25,118 bases of DNA from a virus. The position numbers were made by a program, and so were the translations under genes. Below are positions 5,903 through 10,313 of this stretch, piece after piece; positions within the stretch are counted from its first letter, which is position 1; each line of letters opens with the position of its first letter. The notes under the pieces are model-generated. The model worked only from the letters and a program-made list of their open reading frames with translations. It had not been told where the DNA came from and did no database searches. The stretch lies in IMG/VR virus record IMGVR_UViG_3300030102_002052, positions 1 to 25,118 of that record; one strand, given 5' to 3'.

Positions 5903-6139
5903 TTACAAATTTATAAGAATATCGTGCTTTAGTTTTTGAACTCCACAAGCCTCAATAAATTTGTAATAGTCAAAATTATCATTGAACTTTGTAAAGGTAT
6001 GACCCAAGTCATAAGCAAGATGGCTCAAAGTGTGCAACCCTGCAAATTTTTCCTTGTCGGTCATTTCTTGACTAAAGACTATTACTAATCCTCTTTTGTT
6101 AATATCTTCAGCTATTGCCTCAAAGTGTTTCTTTGTCAT
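5903..6139 (-). CDS. Hypothetical protein, 78 aa (first gene of left arm)
   Basis: The ATG at 6139 follows AAGGAGAAAACAAA. The product starts MTKKHFEAIAEDINKRGLVI, an opening often seen in small phage and plasmid proteins. It is mainly helical, with a His/Tyr-rich centre (LHTLSHLAYDLGHTFTKF) and one cysteine. The function is unknown. As the first gene after the leftward promoter at 6192-6220 it should be among the earliest expressed. Confidence 0.65.
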   Translation of the reverse strand: MTKKHFEAIAEDINKRGLVIVFSQEMTDKEKFAGLHTLSHLAYDLGHTFTKFNDNFDYYKFIEACGVQKLKHDILINL

Positions 6140-6191
6140 TTTGTTTTCTCCTTATTGTTTGTTTGTTACTACTAGTTTACAACATCTATAT

Positions 6192-6220
6192 TTTATATGT
6201 AGGGTTTTTTAAAGTTTCCA
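6192..6220 (-). promoter_or_regulatory. Leftward sigma70-like promoter of the left arm
   Basis: On the minus strand, TGGAAA (6220-6215, 4 of 6 to TTGACA) and TATAAA (6197-6192, 5 of 6 to TATAAT) are 17 bp apart. The predicted start near 6184 lies about 45 nt before the first gene. The recurrent palindrome (6215-6225) covers the -35, a usual place for a repressor site. Confidence 0.5.
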
Positions 6221-6225
6221 GGAAT
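6215..6225. promoter_or_regulatory. Operator-like palindrome, promoter copy (TTTCCAGGAAT)
   Basis: This is one of four occurrences of an 11-bp palindrome with consensus ATTCC-A-GGAAT. The others are at 4448-4458 (exact), 5875-5885 (exact) and 5256-5266 (ATCCCTGGAAT). Three of the four lie 45-76 bp upstream of leftward start codons, and this one overlaps the -35 of a predicted promoter. It is probably the binding site of a phage regulator. Confidence 0.45.
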
Positions 6226-6444
6226 AGTATTAACAGGCTATCCCTCTCTAGTTCATGTTTAAAAATGGTACATTGTCACCCTATATGGTCACAAAATAGG
6301 GTTATATATACCTAGAATAAGCCCAATGTTTATAAGGTGCGTTTGTCCTATAATACCTATTATGTTGCGTTTATTATGGGGGGGTTTAATGTTGACCCCC
6401 ATGTAATGTAATGTGTACCCTCAAAAAATATGCTGTTAAAACAG
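6226..6444. other. Non-coding control region, left part
   Basis: No supported gene. Two inverted repeats are visible: CCCTAT (6279-6284) with ATAGGG (6296-6301), and ATGGGGG (6376-6382) with CCCCCAT (6396-6402), the latter containing a run of seven G. It is AT-rich overall. With the repeats that follow it may be part of a replication origin or of divergent promoter control. Confidence 0.4.
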
Positions 6445-6491
6445 GTACTATATATTGTGGTACTACATATAGTGGTGTACTAAATATAGTA
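6445..6491. repeat. Three iteron-like 15-bp repeats
   Basis: Imperfect copies of GTACTAnATATAGTG occur at 6445-6459, 6460-6474 and 6477-6491. The first two abut and the third is offset by 2 bp. Each is itself partly palindromic (TACTA...TAGTA). Spacing near one and a half helical turns in an AT-rich region between diverging arms suits an initiator or regulator binding array. Confidence 0.5.
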
Positions 6492-6507
6492 TGTTTCACT
6501 AGTAAAG

Positions 6508-6535
6508 AAGATTGTGAAAAATATTTCACTATCTT
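6508..6535. repeat. 28-bp imperfect palindrome
   Basis: AAGAT-t-GTGAAA (6508-6519) pairs with TTTCAC-t-ATCTT (6524-6535) around AATA, giving 11 pairs and one T/T mismatch. It directly follows the iteron-like repeats and could be part of an origin or an operator. Confidence 0.5.
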
Positions 6536-6860
6536 TATTGATTGTGATTAATAACTGGTAATGTAGAGTGGTTCTAACCCTGTGTCACTCCCTCCCAAAA
6601 ACCAGAATGAACTAAAATCAGTAACATTTAAATATGTGAAGTAATAGCCTATCACGCTAGTTACCATGGTCCTGCTAATCCACTTATTTAATGAAGTATG
6701 GTCAAGAATCCTTTTCTAAAAGCAGGAAGGACTCCTTGCTTGTTTTCTTACTATAACACCTTTTGATTTAAATGCTAGTATTTAGGTAATGGGGTTTTTG
6801 TATAGTAGGAGTTTCCTCCTTTCGCCTACGAGCAGTCACACAGAAACCCCATAGATTTAC

Positions 6861-6887
6861 TTGATTATATACAATATGTGGTATACT
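6861..6887 (+). promoter_or_regulatory. Rightward extended -10 promoter of the right arm
   Basis: TTGATT (6861-6866) and TATACT (6882-6887) are separated by 15 bp, and TGG before the -10 makes an extended -10 (TGnTATACT). The predicted start near 6894 is followed at once by the 6897-6961 hairpin. The first gene is at 7268, giving a leader of about 375 nt. Confidence 0.55.
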
Positions 6888-6905
6888 TTTTGTATCAAGA
6901 AAGGC

Positions 6906-6947
6906 TTATGAGTCTTTATCAACCCTTCGTAGGGTAAATTTATTCAT
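6906..6947 (-). CDS. Possible 13-codon mini-ORF with strong ribosome site
   Basis: On the minus strand AAAGGAGGGCT precedes an ATG at 6947 encoding MNKFTLRRVDKDS and a stop. The ribosome site is excellent, but the same bases form one arm of the 6897-6961 plus-strand hairpin, so the match may be a by-product of that structure. There is no gene immediately downstream for it to regulate. Very tentative. Confidence 0.2.
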   Translation of the reverse strand: MNKFTLRRVDKDS

Positions 6948-7267
6948 AGCCCTCCTTTCTTTGTTTGTGTGGTACACGCCTCACGCAAGTGAGGCAGTAC
7001 TGCTGCTAAGAAAAAAAATTTTTTTACCACCTAATTCAATAACAACACTACACTATATCTGCCTGGAAAAGTTCTAGGTTGGTTGTATGGGGATATAACC
7101 AGTATGTAAAATAAATATCTACATACGAAATGAAAAAGAAAATGCTTGAAATCATAAAGACAAAAGTGTGTGTTGGTTAAAGTAATTTCATTTTCTTTCA
7201 TAACAGTTTGGACACTGTATACGAGCAGAACCTCACCTCGGTGAGGTTTTGTGCTATAGTGATGATT

Positions 7268-7333
7268 ATGAAAATGTATAAAAACAAAAAGAAAAAATCT
7301 AAAGGTAAAAGCAAAAAGAAACTAGGTTACTAA
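7268..7333 (+). CDS. Lysine-rich 21-aa peptide
   Basis: ATG at 7268 (or in frame at 7262) encodes MKMYKNKKKKSKGKSKKKLGY. More than half of the residues are Lys. There is no clear Shine-Dalgarno, but the stop overlaps the next ATG as TAATG, the coupling used along this whole arm, which supports it. A peptide this basic would bind nucleic acid. It is the first open frame after the structured leader. The small size keeps confidence low. Confidence 0.4.
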   Translation: MKMYKNKKKKSKGKSKKKLGY

Positions 7334-7458
7334 TGCCTTACAAAGATTATTCAGCAAAACAAAAGAAACTAGCTGCTGTAGCACCACCTTTTAAAAAGAT
7401 TACTGCTGCAGATTTTCAAAAGCTAAGAGATGGTAAGAGAAGACCTAAGATAACATAA
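7333..7458 (+). CDS. Small basic protein, 41 aa
   Basis: The frame starts at the ATG of TAATG (7333) and ends at another TAATG (7456-7460), so it is precisely fitted between two genes. It reads MPYKDYSAKQKKLAAVAPPF followed by KKITAADFQKLRDGKRRP. The pattern (KQKKLA...P...KITaaDF..LR) is one I have seen in small proteins near phage packaging genes. The role is unknown and the protein is basic, about one quarter Lys/Arg. Confidence 0.6.
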   Translation: MPYKDYSAKQKKLAAVAPPFKKITAADFQKLRDGKRRPKIT

Positions 7459-7715
7459 TGGCAACATACCAGGGTAAATCAGTCACACTAAATAAACCTT
7501 CTAGGATTAGTAAGGGTGAACCTGGGTATGGTCGTAAAAAGTTTAAGGTCTATGTCAAAGATGGTGACAAAATTAAAAAGGTTATGTTCGGTGACCCTAA
7601 TATGGAAATCCGAAAAGATAATCCGAAAGCTAGAAAATCTTTTAGAGCTAGACACAAATGCGATACAGCTACAGACAAGACTACACCTAGGTACTGGTCT
7701 TGTAAGATGTGGTAG
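7458..7715 (+). CDS. Conserved small phage protein with RHKCD...YWSCKMW ending, 85 aa
   Basis: The start overlaps the upstream stop (TAATG). The sequence has a beta-rich centre (KKFKVYVKDGDKIKKVMFGD) and the ending RKSFRARHKCDTATDK then TTPRYWSCKMW, with two cysteines. I recognise this ending from a widespread phage family in which K-x-x-x-R-Y-W-S-C-K-x-W is nearly invariant, usually found close to packaging or capsid genes; its function is not known to me. Being beside the terminase gene fits. The two conserved Cys and the His may bind a metal. Confidence 0.75.
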   Translation: MATYQGKSVTLNKPSRISKGEPGYGRKKFKVYVKDGDKIKKVMFGDPNMEIRKDNPKARKSFRARHKCDTATDKTTPRYWSCKMW

Positions 7716-7721
7716 GTCACA

Positions 7722-7901
7722 ATGATAAATTCAGAGAATCAGTTATCTAGTAACTTACCTACAGCTTATCAACTACATCCTAAAGGTAATCAGAACTGTG
7801 GTAACTGTACGCATTTTTTAGAGTCAGGTTACTGCACTTTATTTAAAGCATCTGTACAATCATTTGCATGGTGTAAGAAGTGGCTTGGAGGAAGGAAGTA
7901 A
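7722..7901 (+). CDS. HiPIP-like small cysteine protein, 59 aa
   Basis: The ATG at 7722 is 6 nt after the previous stop. Residues 26-51 carry CGNC (26-29), GYCTLF (36-41) and FAWCKKW (48-54): four cysteines at 26, 29, 38 and 51 in the order CxxC...C...WC. High-potential iron-sulfur proteins use the same order, with C-x2-C, then C, then a GWC-type last cysteine, to hold a 4Fe-4S cluster. The domain is shorter than classical HiPIP and has no export signal, so a zinc-binding role is equally possible. No Shine-Dalgarno is obvious; AGGTCAC lies just upstream. Confidence 0.6.
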   Translation: MINSENQLSSNLPTAYQLHPKGNQNCGNCTHFLESGYCTLFKASVQSFAWCKKWLGGRK

Positions 7902-7902
7902 A

Positions 7903-8121
7903 ATGGCAATACCAGAATCAGCAAAGAAAACTCTTAGAGCAAAAGCAAAGAGTTCAGGTTATAGTTACGAAAAACTAGCAGCAGTGTACAGAAGAGGACA
8001 GGGTGCTTATGTATCATCAGGTTCTCGTAATGTATCTATGGCAGCTTGGGCTATGGGAAGAGTTAATTCTTTTATCAGTGGAGGACATAAACAAGATGAT
8101 GACCTTAAAGGTAAAAGATAA
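7903..8121 (+). CDS. Small basic phage protein, 72 aa
   Basis: The start chosen is ATG at 7903 (MAIPESAKKTLRAKA) after GGAGGAAGGAAGTAA. The frame is open to 7864 but that extension overlaps the HiPIP-like gene. The sequence is basic and helical, with YEKLAAVYRRGQGAYVSSGS and WAMGRVNSFISGG, a pattern (YrrGqGAy..SGSR...AWA..RVNSF) I recognise as a conserved small phage protein of unknown role that travels with the gene following it. It ends with the overlap ATAATGG. Confidence 0.7.
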   Translation: MAIPESAKKTLRAKAKSSGYSYEKLAAVYRRGQGAYVSSGSRNVSMAAWAMGRVNSFISGGHKQDDDLKGKR

Positions 8122-8315
8122 TGGGTAACAGAACTCAACCTTACAGACATGGTGTACCTGCAAAGTATTTAAAAGGTTTATCACCTACTGAAGCTAAGAA
8201 AAGAGCAGCAGAAATAAAAAGAACAGCTAAAGCCTATAGAGAAGGTAAAAGAGTTGATATAGCTGCTGTGTCTAAGTCAAGAGCAAAGAGTGGAAGAAAA
8301 AACAAAATTACTTGA
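8121..8315 (+). CDS. Small basic phage protein, 64 aa
   Basis: The gene starts in a TAATG overlap. It encodes VPAKYLKGLSPTEAKKRAAE followed by IKRTAKAYREGKRVDI and a Lys/Arg-rich tail (KSRAKSGRKNK). The P-x-x-Y-L-x-G-L-S-x-x-E opening followed by a helix and Y-x-x-G is a pattern I have seen in small proteins of phages and large DNA viruses (DUF5824-like, from memory and unverified). Function unknown. The charge suggests DNA binding, perhaps in packaging. Confidence 0.7.
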   Translation: MGNRTQPYRHGVPAKYLKGLSPTEAKKRAAEIKRTAKAYREGKRVDIAAVSKSRAKSGRKNKIT

Positions 8316-8407
8316 TACCTGTCGGATGTCCGAGGTGTGGAGAAGAGTTGTTACCAAAGAACGACATGAAGTGTAAAAACAAGGATTGCAAGAACTATGA
8401 CAAATAA
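8312..8407 (+). CDS. 31-aa zinc-ribbon peptide (TTG start), coupled to terminase
   Basis: A TTG at 8312 overlaps the upstream stop (TTGA). The frame reads MIPVGCPRCGEELLPKNDMK then CKNKDCKNYDK, ending at 8407, 10 nt inside the terminase gene. Cysteines 6, 9, 21 and 26 give C-x2-C-x11-C-x4-C, a miniature zinc ribbon. There is no good Shine-Dalgarno, so it would be translated by re-initiation. The double overlap and the intact metal site argue that it is real. Confidence 0.55.
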   Translation: MIPVGCPRCGEELLPKNDMKCKNKDCKNYDK

Positions 8408-10313
8408 AAAATTATGTTACGCAGCAGGTTGTCATAAAGTATTGCCTCCTAAAGCTAGAAAGTTTTGTAGTGAAAGATGTCGTAACAGAATCAATACACA
8501 AAAGAAAAGGGCAAAGAAAAAAGGTATTGAGTGGACACAAGAAGAAGATGTTTTAAATATACCTAGTCAAAAAAATGTACAAACTCGTAGAGGTAAAGTC
8601 TATGATGATTTAAAAGAGTCTGGTCTTGGTAATGAAATACTCATAAAGAAAATGACCTTATCAGATGTAGCAAAAGTTTTAGATGTATCTATTGCATCTG
8701 TATCTATGGCTTACAATGCTTTCTTAGAAGATTTAGAAAACGAGAAACTACAAGAGTCTTGGTCACCTATAGAGTCAGAACAAACAATAGAACACTTTAA
8801 AGAATTTAGAAATAGATATTTTCAAACAGAACAAGGTGTACCTTATGACACACCAGAGTTTCATACTAGGTGGATAGAGGCAATACTGTCTTCTATAGAT
8901 AATGGTGAACAGCAAATGATACTGTCACCACCTAGACATGGTAAAACAGATTTACTTATACACTTTGTTGTTTGGTTAATTACACAAAACCCAAATGTAA
9001 GAATTTTATGGGTAGGTGGTAATGAAGATATTGCAAAGAACTCTGTATCTTCTGTAATGGACCAACTAGAAAACAATGAGTTATTAATAGAAGAGATATG
9101 TGGACCAGGACCAAAATTTAAACCACAGAACAGAAGTGGTAAGGCTTGGTCATCTACAGAGTTTACTGTAGGTACAAGAACTGTTACAGGTATCAAGTCA
9201 CCTACAATGGTTGGTATTGGTCGTGGTGGTAAGATACTTTCTCGTGACTGTGACATTATTATTGCTGATGACATTGAAGACCACAGTTCTACAATGCAAC
9301 CTGCATCAAGAGAAAACACAAGAAACTGGTGGACTACAACATTATCAAGTCGTAAAGAGGAACATACAGCTATGGTAGTTATTGGGTCAAGACAACATTA
9401 TGATGACCTGTATTCTCACCTAGTAGATAACGAATCTTGGAAAACAATAGTAGAAGAGGCACATGATAGTGGATGTAATAAAGCAGATTGGGATGAAGAA
9501 GAACATGTAGATTGTATGTTGTGGTCTGGTAAAAGAACTTACAAATGGTTGATGGATAGAAAAAGAGCAGCAGAAACTACAGGTGGTAGAGCTATATACG
9601 AAATGGTTTATCTCAATGTTGCTATGCCTGATGGTCTAGCTTTGTTTGACAGAGAAGAGATAGAAGCCTGTCGTAATCAAAAAAGAGATATTGGTCATGT
9701 GCCACATGGTACAAGACTTATTGCAGGATTAGACCCTGCATCTACAGGTTATCAAGCAGCTTTCTTATGGGCATACGAACCTATAGAAAACAAACTACAC
9801 ATGGTAGATATGAACAACAACCTTGGTGGTGGTATTCCACAAGCATTAGAGATAATGAAAGAATGGTGGATGAAATACAATTTATCACATTGGGTTATAG
9901 AAGAAAATGGATTTCAGAAAGCAATACGACAAGATAAAAGCATAAGAGAGTTTGCATCAGGTCATGGTATATTTTTAGAAGGACACGAAACTCATAAGAA
10001 TAAATTTGACCCTATGTATGGTGTGACAGCTATGCGACCTATGTTTCAAGAACAAAATATTTCTTTGCCATATCTTGGATTTGAAGCCCAAGAAAAGGTA
10101 AACTTATATACAAGTCAGTTGGTGTATTTCAGTTCTGCTAGAAATAAAAGCAAGACTGTAGGTACAAAGACTGACATAGTTATGGCTAGTTGGTTTCCAA
10201 TGAGAGCCATTAGAAGAATGCAAAAAGAAAGATTTGCAGAGTTAGGATATGATTATAGTCCTAGCTTTTCTGGGTACGAACCTAGTAATATGGATATAGA
10301 TAATTGGAGTTAA
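8397..10313 (+). CDS. terL: Terminase large subunit with N-terminal zinc finger and HTH, 638 aa
   Basis: The ATPase-nuclease that cuts concatemers and drives DNA into the capsid through the portal. Walker A is SPPRHGKT (177-184), Walker B IIIADD (287-292), and MVVIGSRQH (326-334) is the coupling motif. Nuclease acidic residues are D446 (AGLDPAS), E502/E503 (WVIEEN) and D593 (KTDIVMAS). Unusually, the first 40 residues are a zinc finger (C7, C12, C24, C28, then a Lys/Arg stretch), and residues about 86-110 form a helix-turn-helix (TLSDVAKVLDVSIASVSMAY). The core alone is about 500 residues, so some 130 residues are added DNA-binding modules. No separate small terminase is evident in the window, so these may supply site recognition, which is inference. 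It is adjacent to portal with no gap. Confidence 0.93.
   Translation: MTNKKLCYAAGCHKVLPPKARKFCSERCRNRINTQKKRAKKKGIEWTQEEDVLNIPSQKNVQTRRGKVYDDLKESGLGNEILIKKMTLSDVAKVLDVSIASVSMAYNAFLEDLENEKLQESWSPIESEQTIEHFKEFRNRYFQTEQGVPYDTPEFHTRWIEAILSSIDNGEQQMILSPPRHGKTDLLIHFVVWLITQNPNVRILWVGGNEDIAKNSVSSVMDQLENNELLIEEICGPGPKFKPQNRSGKAWSSTEFTVGTRTVTGIKSPTMVGIGRGGKILSRDCDIIIADDIEDHSSTMQPASRENTRNWWTTTLSSRKEEHTAMVVIGSRQHYDDLYSHLVDNESWKTIVEEAHDSGCNKADWDEEEHVDCMLWSGKRTYKWLMDRKRAAETTGGRAIYEMVYLNVAMPDGLALFDREEIEACRNQKRDIGHVPHGTRLIAGLDPASTGYQAAFLWAYEPIENKLHMVDMNNNLGGGIPQALEIMKEWWMKYNLSHWVIEENGFQKAIRQDKSIREFASGHGIFLEGHETHKNKFDPMYGVTAMRPMFQEQNISLPYLGFEAQEKVNLYTSQLVYFSSARNKSKTVGTKTDIVMASWFPMRAIRRMQKERFAELGYDYSPSFSGYEPSNMDIDNWS

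Larger units (their letters stand above)
6641..7254 (+). ncRNA. Dense hairpin region: candidate large structured RNA or structured late leader
   Basis: At least nine inverted repeats follow one another: 6641-6664 (8 bp, one bulge); 6670-6676 with 6721-6727 (7 bp); 6791-6801 with 6840-6850 (11 bp); 6897-6911 with 6944-6961 (8 plus 6 bp with bulges, enclosing 6922-6935); 6978-6995 (7 bp, GCAA loop); 7081-7100 (8 bp, GGGG loop); 7102-7126 (7 bp); 7130-7152 with 7185-7201 (17 bp with bulges); 7229-7248 (8 bp, CTCG loop). Two stems hold a G.U pair (6798/6843, 7085/7096) that would be a C/A mismatch in the opposite RNA, which points to a plus-strand transcript. No open frame of note exists here. 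Either a stand-alone RNA or the 5' leader of the late mRNA is possible; the promoter at 6861-6887 would include only the part from about 6894. Confidence 0.45.

Noticed and set aside
6115-6315. Plus-strand open frame with a hydrophobic N-terminus (66 codons)
   Set aside because: It begins inside the 78-aa leftward gene, has no ribosome site, and covers the leftward promoter and operator; the hydrophobicity comes from T-rich antisense sequence.
6560-6605. Possible tRNA T-arm (GGTTCTAACCC)
   Set aside because: The T-loop purine at position 57 is missing, and no acceptor or D-arm partners fit.
6661-6720. 17-codon plus-strand frame starting at the ATG in ACCATGG
   Set aside because: No ribosome site and lies within the hairpin-rich region.
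6791-6850. tRNA-like element (7-bp acceptor-like GGGGTTT/AAACCCC with following A)
   Set aside because: Only 60 nt between the ends, no T-arm GTTCRA sequence and no clear anticodon arm.
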